Positions 25,764 to 34,570 are shown, counted from the stretch's first letter. The stretch is 64,000 nt of DNA from Succinivibrio dextrinosolvens (GCF_900116345.1 NZ_FPAH01000005.1:1-64000), one strand, 5' to 3'. Numbers and translations are program-made. Notes: a model not told the origin generated them from the letters alone.

Positions 25764-26687
25764 TTAAATCTCCTTGTTCAGAACCAGTGAAAGGATAGCT
25801 TCGCGGGCATATACACCGTTTGCTGCCTGCTTGAAGTAGTATGCGTAAGGGGTATCATCAACTGAAGATACAATTTCATCAATTCTTGGCAGAGGGTGAA
25901 GGATCTTCATGTTTTCCTTTGCATCAGCAAGGGTTTCTGGGGTTAGGATGTATTTTGATTTTAGGTGCTGATATTCTGTTTCATCGAATCTTTCTTTCTG
26001 GACGCGAGTCATGTACAGAATATCAATCTTTGGCATAACTTCTTCAAGATTTGTGTGTACTGAGAAGGTGATGCCTCTCTTGGTCAGATCGTCAAGAATG
26101 TACTGAGGCATTGCCAGAGATTCAGGAGAAACCAGATAAATTCTTGCGTTATATAAGGATAAAGCCTCAGCTAGAGAGTGAACTGTACGGCCATATTTCA
26201 GGTCACCTACAAAGGCTATGGAAATGTCTTCTAATCTGCCTTGGGTTTCCTTGATGGTGAACAGATCAAGCATGGTCTGAGATGGATGCTGGTTTGAACC
26301 GTCTCCTGCATTGATAACAGGTACTGGTGATATATCTGCAGCTAATCTGGCAGCACCTTCCTTGTTATGGCGAATTACCAGAGCATCAGTGTAGGAGGTG
26401 ATGATTCTCATTGAGTCCATGAAGGTTTCACCTTTCTTTCCTAATGATGTATTGGCTGCATCAGGGAAACCGATAACTCTTCCGCCTAGTCTCTGAATTG
26501 CAGTTTCAAATGAAAGGCGTGTTCTGGTTGAGCCTTCAAAGAAGGTTACACCAATCAGTTTGTCTTTTAACAGATCGGTGCGAGGATTCTTCTTAAGTTC
26601 AAACGCAGTTTTAAGAATTAATTCGATATGGTCTTTGGAGAATTCAGATATAGAGATTATATCTTTTTGGAAAAGTGGATTTGTCAT
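25764..26687 (-). CDS. pyrB: Aspartate carbamoyltransferase catalytic chain
   Basis: First committed pyrimidine step: carbamoyl phosphate plus aspartate to carbamoyl-aspartate. The carbamoyl-phosphate motif STRTRLSFE lies near residue 54, KKGE near 85, HPSQ near 135 and HPLPR near 267. 307 residues as expected. It forms the holoenzyme with PyrI. A TATAAT promoter with a hairpin directly at the transcription start lies about 90 bases upstream; no pyrL-type attenuator is visible. Confidence 0.97.
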   Translation of the reverse strand: MTNPLFQKDIISISEFSKDHIELILKTAFELKKNPRTDLLKDKLIGVTFFEGSTRTRLSFETAIQRLGGRVIGFPDAANTSLGKKGETFMDSMRIITSYTDALVIRHNKEGAARLAADISPVPVINAGDGSNQHPSQTMLDLFTIKETQGRLEDISIAFVGDLKYGRTVHSLAEALSLYNARIYLVSPESLAMPQYILDDLTKRGITFSVHTNLEEVMPKIDILYMTRVQKERFDETEYQHLKSKYILTPETLADAKENMKILHPLPRIDEIVSSVDDTPYAYYFKQAANGVYAREAILSLVLNKEI

Positions 26688-26735
26688 GTTTTGTCCCTTT
26701 ACTGTTAGAAAACCAGCAAGAACTGGGACGCATTC

Positions 26736-26783
26736 GCTTTCAGGAGCGCTTGCGTTTACGCTGTTCCTGAAAGCTACATTATA
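26736..26783 (-). promoter_or_regulatory. pyrB promoter with 5'-terminal hairpin
   Basis: On the minus strand a consensus TATAAT lies at 26783-26778. A perfect 10-bp inverted repeat, GCTTTCAGGA (26774-26765) with TCCTGAAAGC (26745-26736), follows immediately and encloses GCG...CGC inner pairs. Transcription from this promoter would start inside the first arm, giving an mRNA that begins with a stem-loop. No U-rich terminator or Tyr/Phe leader peptide like E. coli pyrL is visible. Confidence 0.6.
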
Positions 26784-26927
26784 CTCTAGAAGATTCTTTT
26801 TTTTGTGAGAAAGCAGAAATTTAAATTCAGAGGGATCTTAAGCGCCTGAAAAATCGCTTTTTAGTCATGATTCATCTAATTATAATCCGCACCAAAAGTG
26901 TGCTGTACGGGCAGAATGTATTATTGT

Positions 26928-27563
26928 TTATTCAGACTTTTGTGGTTCTTCTTTTTTCTGTAGAAGTTCAAGCTTCAGAATTCCTTCTCTGTAGATTTTT
27001 GAAAAATCCTTAAAGTCGAGTAACGGATTCTCTTCACCAAAAATATTTCCGGACAGACATGCCATCAGGAAAATACTGTACAGGGAGGAAAAGAAGTAAT
27101 CTGTCATCTTCTGACTTACATTCAGTCTTGAACAGTGCTTGTTCCACAGATTCTTTGTTGGGAGAATAGATTCCTCGTTCATCATCTTGGCAATGTACGG
27201 ATGTTTTATTGCCAGATTGAAAAGCATCTGATAACGACGGATAAACAGAGGTTCATCAAAGAACTTTTCAATACCTATAACTGCATTGTTGAAAAGTTCT
27301 CCCACAGTTTTGCTTTCATACAGACTTTCGTGCTGAATGATAGGCATGTGAGAGATAAAACTTTTGTGCAGAATTGCCTTCAGGATTTCATTCTTATCCT
27401 TAAAGTAAAGGTAGATGGTAGATCTTGCCATCTTTCCTTCCTTTGCAATATCTGAAAAAGTTGTTTCCTCAAAACCATTTTCAAGGAAAAGCTTGTCTGC
27501 GCAGGCCAAGATCTCATCTGCTCTTGACTCTTTTCTTCTCACTCTTTGTTTCTGTTCTGCCAT
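26928..27563 (-). CDS. TetR/AcrR-family transcriptional regulator
   Basis: An N-terminal TetR helix-turn-helix is seen at residues 15-60: ILACADKLFLENGFEETTFSDIAKEG then ARSTIYLYFKDKNEIL, split here by one residue. The C-terminal ligand domain (about 70-211) is unlike any specific subfamily I know. The start is ATG 27563 (MAEQKQRVRRKE): the ACGAGG ribosome site is seven bases away, while the ATG at 27569 is too close to it. Targets are unknown; possible neighbours are pyrB downstream on the same strand and the divergent His-rich peptide gene. Confidence 0.87.
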   Translation of the reverse strand: MAEQKQRVRRKESRADEILACADKLFLENGFEETTFSDIAKEGKMARSTIYLYFKDKNEILKAILHKSFISHMPIIQHESLYESKTVGELFNNAVIGIEKFFDEPLFIRRYQMLFNLAIKHPYIAKMMNEESILPTKNLWNKHCSRLNVSQKMTDYFFSSLYSIFLMACLSGNIFGEENPLLDFKDFSKIYREGILKLELLQKKEEPQKSE

Positions 27564-27729
27564 ATTCATCCTCGTTAGGGACAATATACTTAGTTTTTGC
27601 TTATTATACAATTAGTCATATTTAAAATATCTGCTTGTTTTTAATTCATTATTTCTAAGTCCATCCTAAGCGAGATCCTTTACTCTGTGACTCAGCAAGA
27701 CAAACTTGTTTAATTAGGAGCTGTTTTGT

Positions 27730-27987
27730 ATGAAATTAAGTAAAATCCTGACTGTTTCTGCCTTAGTATTAGGCTTATCCTCTGCTAATGTCTCTTTTGC
27801 GGGAGATAGTTTCGGATTCTTCTACAGTAAGGACGGAAGTAATCTCTCATATAGCAGTGGTTACCCATTTTACCCAAGACACCATAGACCACATGAGCAC
27901 GTAGTTGAGCATCACCATTTTTATCATGAGCCTCCTCGTCCTCATCACCACCATCACCATCATCACCACCATCATTGGGATGACTAA
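27730..27987 (+). CDS. Small exported histidine-rich peptide, possible metal chelator
   Basis: The 85-residue product has a Sec signal peptide (Lys at 2 and 5, hydrophobic core VSALVLGLSS, likely cleavage after SFA near residue 24). The mature part is short, aromatic and Gly/Ser-rich, then extremely His-rich: 19 His in about 61 residues, including a run of 11 at 72-82, ending in Trp-Asp-Asp. AGGAG nine bases upstream of the ATG argues for real translation. Such tails bind Ni, Zn, Cu or Co, so a periplasmic metal buffer is plausible. It resembles other His-rich small exported proteins only in composition. It is divergent from a TetR regulator. Confidence 0.7.
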   Translation: MKLSKILTVSALVLGLSSANVSFAGDSFGFFYSKDGSNLSYSSGYPFYPRHHRPHEHVVEHHHFYHEPPRPHHHHHHHHHHHWDD

Positions 27988-27994
27988 TACAAAA

Positions 27995-28024
27995 ATATCC
28001 CTTCCATAATTTGGGAGGGGATAT
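27995..28024 (+). terminator. Hairpin after the His-rich gene
   Basis: An 11-bp stem (27995-28005 with 28014-28024, one G-T pair) lies eight bases past the stop. It lacks a clear T tract, so termination may be weak, or it may protect the mRNA end. The following 120 bases to the tRNA promoter show nothing recognisable. Confidence 0.5.
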
Positions 28025-28143
28025 TGGAAAATGTTTGACTAAAACCTTGTTAAATCAATCTGATAGAGTTATTTGTTATCATTGTTTCAGCTGTGAATTA
28101 TATACAATGTGTTTAATTATATGAACAATTTTACAAATAACTC

Positions 28144-28172
28144 TTTACAAATACATTGGTTTTAAAGATAAT
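28144..28172 (+). promoter_or_regulatory. Promoter of tRNA-Trp
   Basis: TTTACA at 28144-28149 and GATAAT at 28167-28172 are 17 bases apart, ending 17 bases before the tRNA. Confidence 0.75.
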
Positions 28173-28189
28173 ACTACGGCAAATTCTAC

Positions 28190-28265
28190 AGGGGCATAGT
28201 TCTAATGGTAGAACAGCGGTCTCCAAAACCGACGGTTGTGAGTTCGAGTCTTACTGCCCCTGCCA
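28190..28265 (+). tRNA. tRNA-Trp (CCA anticodon)
   Basis: A 76-base cloverleaf with encoded CCA, acceptor AGGGGCA/TGCCCCT, discriminator G and anticodon loop CTCCAAA. The anticodon stem CGGT...ACCG and the GTTCGAGTC T arm match E. coli trpT closely. Confidence 0.95.
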
Positions 28266-28407
28266 CTCTCCTTAGTATTCTTAATTTCCCTTAAAGAAAA
28301 AATTTTTCTAAGTAAAGAAACCTTTGCTTTTCTATTTCTTTCTTCTTCCTTTATAATGACTTCTACTTTCAATTAAAAGCTTTTGGATCTCGAAAGAAGG
28401 AACTTTA

Positions 28408-28446
28408 ATGTTTACTCTTCTGGAGCGCGGTTTTTGTAAATATTAA
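28408..28446 (+). CDS. 12-codon upstream ORF in front of holD
   Basis: ATG at 28408 is preceded by GAAGGA with a good spacing and encodes MFTLLERGFCKY before TAA at 28444-28446. The holD ATG follows four bases later and has only an A-run in front. The short ORF therefore has the only clear ribosome site for this transcript and may drive holD by translational coupling. It could also be a regulatory leader peptide. Confidence 0.5.
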   Translation: MFTLLERGFCKY

Positions 28447-28450
28447 AAAA

Positions 28451-29137
28451 ATGATATTAAAAAACACTCAGATTACATGGAAACTCAAAGAGGGGACTGT
28501 ATTAAAGTATGGTCCAGCTCCTGATGCCGATGCCGAGAATAAATCTTCAGAAGTATCTGTTAAGTCTGTTCCTGTAACAGATTTTTCTCATCAGAGAGAA
28601 ATGTCATCTGTTAGTCAAAATCCGTTCCCTAAGGGTACAGCTGATTCTGTTGTCATCGCTCCTGAATCTACAGAAGAAACGGAGGCGCCTTCCGCTGCTA
28701 AAGATAATACTGTTATATCTGAAAAATCTGAGGCGCATATTGATCAGGCATATCCGCAAAGCGTTAATCACCACCTTGAAAATCCAGCAAATTCAAGTCC
28801 TGTTGTAGATGGTCTTGCGGTGAATACATCCAAGATTGTTCAGCCTTTAGGCGCAAGATGGCAGTCCATACCATACAGATTAAGATCCAAAAGAGCGGAT
28901 GTATTCGTTGATATGCAGGCATCCGTCGATTATCTTCAATCTCTGGTGGATTTTCTTAAAAACAAAGGCCTGGATGTAAAAGAATATAACGATGAAGTGC
29001 ATTATCTTCCATCAGATATTATTCTTGCTGATGCTTCAAGACTCATAGATGCTGGCACAGTACTGGTTCTGCAGCAGGGCAAACGCTATATATGGGATGC
29101 TCTTTTAAAAGAGTTTGGAGCAAGACTGAATGGCTAA
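28451..29137 (+). CDS. holD: Probable DNA polymerase III psi subunit with a long disordered linker
   Basis: Psi connects the clamp loader (DnaX) to chi and so to SSB. Evidence: the N-terminal peptide ITWKLKEGTVL resembles E. coli psi ITQWSLRRPGAL, whose Trp docks on the clamp-loader collar. The C-terminal domain (about 130-228) ends GKRYIWDALLKEF, like the final ARAALWQQI helix of psi. The next gene is rimI, the same neighbour as in E. coli. Between them, residues 25-130 are acidic, Ser/Pro-rich and probably disordered, making the protein 228 residues against 137. No ribosome site precedes the ATG; see the upstream ORF. The identity rests on short motifs and synteny. Confidence 0.68.
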   Translation: MILKNTQITWKLKEGTVLKYGPAPDADAENKSSEVSVKSVPVTDFSHQREMSSVSQNPFPKGTADSVVIAPESTEETEAPSAAKDNTVISEKSEAHIDQAYPQSVNHHLENPANSSPVVDGLAVNTSKIVQPLGARWQSIPYRLRSKRADVFVDMQASVDYLQSLVDFLKNKGLDVKEYNDEVHYLPSDIILADASRLIDAGTVLVLQQGKRYIWDALLKEFGARLNG

Positions 29138-29630
29138 TAATCCTTTTTATACAAGAATTCTGACAAGAGATGATCTGTCTCTTGTTAACAGTATGGAAAA
29201 AATCGAGTTTCGTACCCAGAAGAATGCCTGGAACGCACAGTCTCTAATCGAGTGCTTTGATGACAGTTACTTAATCATTGGGCTATTTAATTCTCAGAAC
29301 CTGATCGGCTTTTCTGTCATTTACAATACAAAATTTACCACTGATCTTCTGACTATAGGAGTTGATCCTGATTATCAGGGAAAGAAACTTGGTAGTCTTC
29401 TTTTAAGGGACACCCTTCTTGCTGCCCTTAAAAATGAGGTTCAGGAATGTTTCCTTGAAGTAAGAGTAAGTAATATAGTTGCTCAGAATCTGTACAAGAA
29501 ATACGGTTTCAAGATAGTTGGAACCCGCCCCGCTTATTACAATCCTGTCGGAAATTCCCCTGCAGAAGATGCCTATACCATGCATCTATGTGATATTAAG
29601 GAAAATCTTGATAAGACGCTCGCACTTTAA
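29130..29630 (+). CDS. rimI: Ribosomal protein S18-alanine N-acetyltransferase
   Basis: GNAT-family enzyme that acetylates the N-terminal Ala of ribosomal protein S18. The acetyl-CoA motif is VDPDYQGKKLGSLLL near residue 77. The motif B region VRVSNIVAQNLYKKYGFK includes the NxxAxxLYxxxGF pattern typical of RimI. 166 residues, a little longer than E. coli (148) owing to the C-terminus. It overlaps the 3' end of holD by eight bases, with GGAG in the end of holD as ribosome site. Confidence 0.93.
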   Translation: MANNPFYTRILTRDDLSLVNSMEKIEFRTQKNAWNAQSLIECFDDSYLIIGLFNSQNLIGFSVIYNTKFTTDLLTIGVDPDYQGKKLGSLLLRDTLLAALKNEVQECFLEVRVSNIVAQNLYKKYGFKIVGTRPAYYNPVGNSPAEDAYTMHLCDIKENLDKTLAL

Positions 29631-30005
29631 CATTGTGCATGTTTATTTCTTCAGCTTATTTTGCTAAAAATATTTAGTGGTATTCTATCTTTAGTGTCAA
29701 ATAGATTATTCAGTCTGTTTTTTTATGATTTATAAAAAAAACGCGATAATACAAAATGTTATGCACTAAATGGAAGCAATTGATTTTTATAAAGAAATTA
29801 TTTTTAATAATTTTTAACTAATTGAAATTTAAGCCTTTAATGACTAGCGAGGGAGATTATTAGCGAATAAATAACAGTTTTGAAAAAAGCTACATTTTGT
29901 AGGAAGGGTATAGAACCTATAATACATAAGGAAGTAGGACTAATCGTCTTCTTTTAAAAATACAATGTTGTCACGAAAGTGTCTTTAATCAAACAGGGAA
30001 ATGCG
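29631..30005 (+). promoter_or_regulatory. rimI-pntA intergenic region with pntA promoter
   Basis: These 375 bases are strongly AT-rich with no gene. TATAAT at 29918-29923 is a likely -10 for pntA, with TTTTGT 17 bases before it as a weak -35. The AGGGA ribosome site is at 29995-29999. No clear terminator for rimI or known operator is visible. Confidence 0.5.
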
Positions 30006-31541
30006 ATGCTTATAGGTATTCCTAAAGAAAGTTTAAGCGGTGAAACTCGAGTTGCTGCAACTCCTGATACCGTTGCAAAACTTAAAAAATTAGGCTTTGA
30101 TATCACAGTTCAAAGCGAAGCTGGTGCGCTTTCAAGTTTTGACGATGCTGCCTATGAACAGGCAGGTGCAAAGGTTGTCAATAAAAAGCAGGTCTGGGGG
30201 GCTGATATTATTTTCAAGCTCAATGCTCCAACCGATGCTGAAATTGAACTGATGCATGAAGGTCAGACTTTAGTAAGCTTTATACGTCCTGCTCAGAATA
30301 AGGAGCTTGTTGATAAGCTGAATGCTAAAAAGGTAACTGTTTTAGCAATGGATATGGTGCCACGTATCTCACGTGCTCAGTCTTTAGACGCTCTATCATC
30401 AACTGCAAACATTTCTGGTTATCGAGCTGTTATTGAAGCTGCTCATGCCTTCGGCAGATTCTTTACCGGTCAGGTTACTGCTGCTGGTAAGGTTCCTCCT
30501 GCAAAAGTTATGGTTATTGGTGCTGGTGTAGCAGGTCTTGCTGCAATCGGTACTGCTCACTCATTAGGTGCTATTGTTCGTGCATTTGATACTCGTCTTG
30601 AAGTAGCCGACCAGATTAAATCAATGGGCGGTGAGTTCTTAAAGCTTGATTTCAAGAATGAAGACGGTGGCTCAAGTGACGGTTACGCAAAGGTAATGTC
30701 TGATGAGTTTATCAAGGCTGAAATGGAATTATTCGCAAAGCAGTGTAAGGAAGTTGATATCATCATCACTACAGCTGCAATTCCTGGCAAGCAGGCTCCT
30801 CGTCTGATCAACAAGGAAATGATTGCCTCAATGAAGCCTGGTTCAGTAATTGTTGATCTGGCTGCTGCAACAGGCGGTAACTGTGAAGGCACTGAAGCCG
30901 GCAAGGTTGTTACCACACCAAACGGCGTCAAGATGATTGGCTATACCGATCTTGCTGCTCGTCTGCCTGCTCAGTCATCTCAGCTCTACTCAACCAACCT
31001 TGTAAACCTTGCAAAACTTCTGTGCAAGAACAAGGACGGTCTGATTGATGTAGATTTTGAAGATGTTGTTCTACGCAACATGACTGTTACCAAGGAAGGC
31101 GAAGTTACCTTCCCACCTCCAAAGATCAGCGTTTCCGCTGCTCCTCAGGCTACAAAGGCCGCTGAAGCTCCAAAGGTTGAGCCAAAGAAACCAAATACCG
31201 CTCTGAAGATCGGCTGCCTGGTTGGCATGGTAGTGCTGTTTATGTTAATGGGCGCTTACGCTCCATCAGAGTTCCTGCCTCACTTCACTGTATTCGTACT
31301 TGCTGTTGTGGTTGGTTACTATGTTGTATGGAATGTTTCTCATTCTCTGCATACTCCTCTGATGTCTGTAACTAATGCTATTTCCGGTATCGTGGTCGTT
31401 GGTGCCATGGTCCAGATCAGCAACAGTTCAGTTCTAATCGGCATATTTGCCTTCATTGGTGTGTTAATCGTATCCATCAACATTTTCGGTGGTTTCGCTG
31501 TAACACGTCGTATGCTGGCAATGTTCAGAAAACAGCAATAG
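30006..31541 (+). CDS. pntA: NAD(P) transhydrogenase subunit alpha
   Basis: Proton-translocating transhydrogenase that couples hydride transfer from NADH to NADP+ with proton flow across the inner membrane. PntA carries the NAD(H)-binding domain ([13 protein letters not shown] near residue 165, RVAATP near 20) and, after a Pro/Ala-rich linker, about four membrane helices at the C-terminus. The start is ATG 30006 (MLIGIPKE), matching E. coli MRIGIPRE, with AGGGA six bases upstream; an upstream GTG at 29979 would precede the ribosome site. 511 residues. pntB follows after 21 bases. Confidence 0.97.
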   Translation: MLIGIPKESLSGETRVAATPDTVAKLKKLGFDITVQSEAGALSSFDDAAYEQAGAKVVNKKQVWGADIIFKLNAPTDAEIELMHEGQTLVSFIRPAQNKELVDKLNAKKVTVLAMDMVPRISRAQSLDALSSTANISGYRAVIEAAHAFGRFFTGQVTAAGKVPPAKVMVIGAGVAGLAAIGTAHSLGAIVRAFDTRLEVADQIKSMGGEFLKLDFKNEDGGSSDGYAKVMSDEFIKAEMELFAKQCKEVDIIITTAAIPGKQAPRLINKEMIASMKPGSVIVDLAAATGGNCEGTEAGKVVTTPNGVKMIGYTDLAARLPAQSSQLYSTNLVNLAKLLCKNKDGLIDVDFEDVVLRNMTVTKEGEVTFPPPKISVSAAPQATKAAEAPKVEPKKPNTALKIGCLVGMVVLFMLMGAYAPSEFLPHFTVFVLAVVVGYYVVWNVSHSLHTPLMSVTNAISGIVVVGAMVQISNSSVLIGIFAFIGVLIVSINIFGGFAVTRRMLAMFRKQQ

Positions 31542-31562
31542 TAGGTAAGGAGATAATTTAGT

Positions 31563-33086
31563 ATGTTGTTAGGTTTAACTCATATGGCCTACATTCTTGC
31601 AGCGCTATTATTCATTACAGCGCTAGCAGGACTATCAAAGCAGGAAACTGCAAAAATGGGCTGTTTGTCTGGTATGGTTGGTATGACCATTGCTCTGATT
31701 GCAACCTTCACTACCGTAAGTCCATTTGGTTTTGCAGCAATTATCGTTGCAATGCTGATCGGTGCTGTTATCGGTCTGTATGTTGCAAAGAGAGTTCAGA
31801 TGACTCAGATGCCTGAGCTTATCGCCTGTCTGCACAGTTTCGTAGGTTTAGCAGCTGTTCTTGTAGGCTTTAACAGCTTTATCAAGTTAGGTGCTGATCC
31901 TGCAGCAGTTGCAAGTTGCGCAGTACCTTTTGAAGGTTCAACTCAGGAAGTTTTAGAGAAGGTTGCTCAGTGTAAGGAGCAGGCTGTATCAGCTTTAGCT
32001 CACCCACAGATGACCCTTGCTATGTTCAATACTGAACTGGTTGAAATCTTCCTAGGTATTTTCATCGGTGCTGTAACCTTCACTGGTTCTATCGTTGCAT
32101 ACGGTAAGTTAAATGGTACATATCAGCTGAGAATCTTCAAATCAGCTCCATTAACTCTACCATTCGGCAATGCTATGAACTTAGGTGCACTAGTTGTATC
32201 ATTCCTGCTCTTAATATGGTTCGTAGCTGGCGGTGACGTATCAACTCTGCATGCCCCAGTTCTACCTTTACTGGCAATGACCATCATTGCGCTTGTATTC
32301 GGTATTCATCTGGTTGCTGCAATCGGTGGAGCTGATATGCCTGTTGTTATCTCAATGCTGAACTCATACTCTGGATGGGCTGCAGCTGCATCAGGTTTCA
32401 TGCTGTCAAACGATCTTCTGATTGTTACCGGTGCTTTAGTAGGTTCATCAGGTGCTATTCTGTCCTACATCATGTGTAAGGCTATGAATCGTTCATTCAT
32501 CTCTGTTATTGCCGGTGGCTTCGGTAACGAGGTTGTCATCAGCAAGGATGACGAGCAGATGGGTGAGTACCGTGAACTTAAGGCTGCGGATGTTGCTGAG
32601 CTTTGTAAGAATTCAAGCTCTGTAATCATCGCCCCTGGTTATGGTATGGCTGTTGCTCAGGCTCAGAATGCTGTAGCTTCTCTAACCGAGAAATTAAAGG
32701 CTCGCGGTGTAGACGTTCGCTTCGCAATTCATCCTGTAGCCGGACGTCTGCCAGGTCATATGAATGTTCTTTTAGCAGAAGCTAAGGTTCCATATGATAT
32801 CGTATTCGAGATGGATGAAATCAATGATGATTTCGAGAATACTGATACCGTACTGGTTATCGGTGCAAACGATACTGTAAACCCAGCCGCTGCTGAAGAT
32901 CCAACCAGCCCAATTGCAGGTATGCCTGTTCTTGAGGTTTGGAAGGCACGCAACGTTGTTGTGTTCAAGCGTTCTATGAATCCTGGTTATGCAGGTGTTC
33001 AGAATCCTCTGTTCTTCAAGGAAAACTCAGCTATGTGCTTTGGTGATGCTAAGAAGACAGTTGAAGAGATTGTTGCCAATATCTAA
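31563..33086 (+). CDS. pntB: NAD(P) transhydrogenase subunit beta with a Cys-bearing insertion
   Basis: Contains the remaining membrane helices (proton channel) and the NADP(H)-binding domain III, with [12 protein letters not shown] near residue 355 and [15 protein letters not shown] near 390. 507 residues against 462 in E. coli: about 37 extra residues lie at 108-157 between two membrane segments, after VGFNSF and before [11 protein letters not shown]. The insert is hydrophilic and contains Cys119 and Cys137. The rest aligns closely to E. coli by eye. AAGGAG precedes the ATG, and a strong terminator follows. Confidence 0.96.
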   Translation: MLLGLTHMAYILAALLFITALAGLSKQETAKMGCLSGMVGMTIALIATFTTVSPFGFAAIIVAMLIGAVIGLYVAKRVQMTQMPELIACLHSFVGLAAVLVGFNSFIKLGADPAAVASCAVPFEGSTQEVLEKVAQCKEQAVSALAHPQMTLAMFNTELVEIFLGIFIGAVTFTGSIVAYGKLNGTYQLRIFKSAPLTLPFGNAMNLGALVVSFLLLIWFVAGGDVSTLHAPVLPLLAMTIIALVFGIHLVAAIGGADMPVVISMLNSYSGWAAAASGFMLSNDLLIVTGALVGSSGAILSYIMCKAMNRSFISVIAGGFGNEVVISKDDEQMGEYRELKAADVAELCKNSSSVIIAPGYGMAVAQAQNAVASLTEKLKARGVDVRFAIHPVAGRLPGHMNVLLAEAKVPYDIVFEMDEINDDFENTDTVLVIGANDTVNPAAAEDPTSPIAGMPVLEVWKARNVVVFKRSMNPGYAGVQNPLFFKENSAMCFGDAKKTVEEIVANI

Positions 33087-33108
33087 TTTTTAACAAAATC
33101 TTTATAAA

Positions 33109-33143
33109 AATCCTCTAGTTATCTAAATTAGAGGATTTTTTTT
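33109..33143 (+). terminator. Terminator of pntAB
   Basis: A 12-bp stem (33109-33120 with 33126-33137) and 5-base loop continue into a long T tract. Confidence 0.93.
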
Positions 33144-33223
33144 ATTTTTTTTCTAAAGTTCCTCTGCAGGAATTCCGATAACAATTGTAGAGGGGAAATT
33201 TAGACTAATTTTAGGAGGAAAGT

Positions 33224-33856
33224 ATGAGTATAGATGCAAGTGCACTAACCAGCATCCAGAATGCTATTGCCAGCTTTTCTTCTTCAAACACTCAGAACAC
33301 TGGTTCGCAGAACTATGTTCAAACTTTAACGGAAGCTAGTGCTTCTGTAAGTACAGAGACCAGATTTAAGAAGGCTTTTGAAGAGAAACTCAAGAAAGCT
33401 ACTGGTTCTGAGGATGTTGAGATAAGCAAAGATGCTCTAGATGCTTTAAAGAAGTTTAATGAGACAGGTGCTCAGGATACAGAGAAAACTGATAAAAAGA
33501 CTTCAGATGTTTCCTATACCTATGATTACATGACTTTAAAGAAGCAGAGAGAGCAGAATCTGGCAAAGATTGAGAAGGAAGTTGCTGAGAAATACAATCC
33601 TCAGGCATCTGTTCAAAGTGAGGAAACTCCTGAAGCTGAAGAGACAGAATCTGCAGCGGTTTCATCAACAGCAGCTGATAATTCGACTTTAAATGTTCAG
33701 CCAAGAGCTGAAGTTCAGACTCAGTCTGAGGATGAGAGTCCTACTGATCCTCACGGAAGACAGGAGCCTGATCAGAATGAGACAGCTGCTCAGAGTGATG
33801 CTACTGTAAATGGTGCTGATGAAATGTCAGAGTCTGCTACTTTAAGCAATGTATAA
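33224..33856 (+). CDS. Acidic, largely disordered protein of unknown function
   Basis: I do not recognise this gene. AGGAGG seven bases before the ATG supports expression. The 210-residue product has no signal peptide or membrane helix. Residues 1-45 are Ser/Asn/Thr-rich, 45-80 and 100-125 may form short charged helices (FKKAFEEKLKKA, TLKKQREQNLAKIEKEVAEKY), and the last 80 residues are Glu/Ser/Thr/Ala/Gln-rich and probably disordered. The Gln/Ser composition recalls secreted or surface-appendage helper proteins, but nothing specific. It faces the degenerate crr gene across a perfect inverted repeat. Confidence 0.65.
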   Translation: MSIDASALTSIQNAIASFSSSNTQNTGSQNYVQTLTEASASVSTETRFKKAFEEKLKKATGSEDVEISKDALDALKKFNETGAQDTEKTDKKTSDVSYTYDYMTLKKQREQNLAKIEKEVAEKYNPQASVQSEETPEAEETESAAVSSTAADNSTLNVQPRAEVQTQSEDESPTDPHGRQEPDQNETAAQSDATVNGADEMSESATLSNV

Positions 33857-33885
33857 GATTTTAGGTGTGTGATAATTGTTCTGAG

Positions 33886-33914
33886 ATCTGCATTTGGTCT
33901 ATCCAAATGCAGAT
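33886..33914. terminator. Perfect 12-bp inverted repeat between convergent genes
   Basis: ATCTGCATTTGG and CCAAATGCAGAT flank a 5-base loop. T tracts are weak on both strands. Its place between two converging stops suggests a shared transcription stop or RNA 3'-end structure. Confidence 0.6.
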
Positions 33915-33928
33915 TGATGTATATTTGA

Positions 33929-34495
33929 CTAAGGATGTTGAGATTGCTCATCATCCTTTTTTTGCGTATTGTCATCCTCAAGGATAACCCAGGTACATGG
34001 GGTCTGTCCTGCCACAACCTTTCCCGAAGCACTGATTACTCTTGCGATCGAGGCAGAGGAATTAACCACAATCATTGATGTAATGGTTGACTCAAGCTGT
34101 TCTGATACATGATTGATATCTATGTTAATAATTGGTGTTCCTGTTTCAACTCTATCGCCGATACCTACGTTGGAACTTAATCCTTCACCGCAAAAGTTGG
34201 AGGTACCTATTCCAAATGTTACGTAAACTTCAATTCCACTATCGGTTCTGATAGCAAAAGCATTATTAGAGGCAACGAGTCTTGAAATGATACCTGAACA
34301 AGGTGCAAGTATATGTGAATCATCTGGAATAATGGCTACGCCGTCACCAATCAGTTTTTCTGATATAACCAGATCAGGAACTTCTCCTAGGGGGACCAGA
34401 TTTCCTGTAACTGGAGCCAGAAGCTCTAGATCTGCTTCGTTTTTTGCCTCGTTGATAGCATCGTCATTCTTAGAAAAGAAAGAAAAGATACCCAT
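33929..34495 (-). CDS. crr: EIIA-Glc-like PTS protein lacking both active-site histidines
   Basis: The fold of PTS glucose EIIA is clear along the whole length: an N-terminal MGIFSFFSK amphipathic helix, then LLAPVTGNLVPL, VPDLVISEKLIGDGVAI and SGKVVAGQTP align with E. coli Crr without gaps of note. E. coli has His75 (NHAF) and the phosphorylated His90 (VHFGIDTV). Here these are Asn78 (NNAF) and Thr93 (VTFGIGTS), and Asp94 is Gly97. Phosphate transfer is therefore not expected. It lies downstream of a degenerate ptsI in ptsI-crr order. The reading frame is intact and has a TAGGA ribosome site, so it is probably still expressed. A regulatory role, like unphosphorylated EIIA, is inference. Confidence 0.88.
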   Translation of the reverse strand: MGIFSFFSKNDDAINEAKNEADLELLAPVTGNLVPLGEVPDLVISEKLIGDGVAIIPDDSHILAPCSGIISRLVASNNAFAIRTDSGIEVYVTFGIGTSNFCGEGLSSNVGIGDRVETGTPIINIDINHVSEQLESTITSMIVVNSSASIARVISASGKVVAGQTPCTWVILEDDNTQKKDDEQSQHP

Positions 34496-34570
34496 AAAAA
34501 ATCCTAATTAAAACAGATTGCAGCCATTTACTGAAACATAAATGTACCAGTATCTGCAGTTATTCTAGAA

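Noticed and set aside
27135-27625. Three open frames on the plus strand across the TetR gene
   Set aside because: They are antisense to a clear helix-turn-helix regulator and have no ribosome site or domain.
29979-30005. GTG start for PntA at 29979
   Set aside because: The ribosome site AGGGA lies after it, and ATG 30006 gives the conserved N-terminus.
33456-34032. Minus-strand frames across the disordered protein and the crr end
   Set aside because: Codon pattern is a shadow of the Gln/Glu-rich plus-strand gene and of crr; no start signals.
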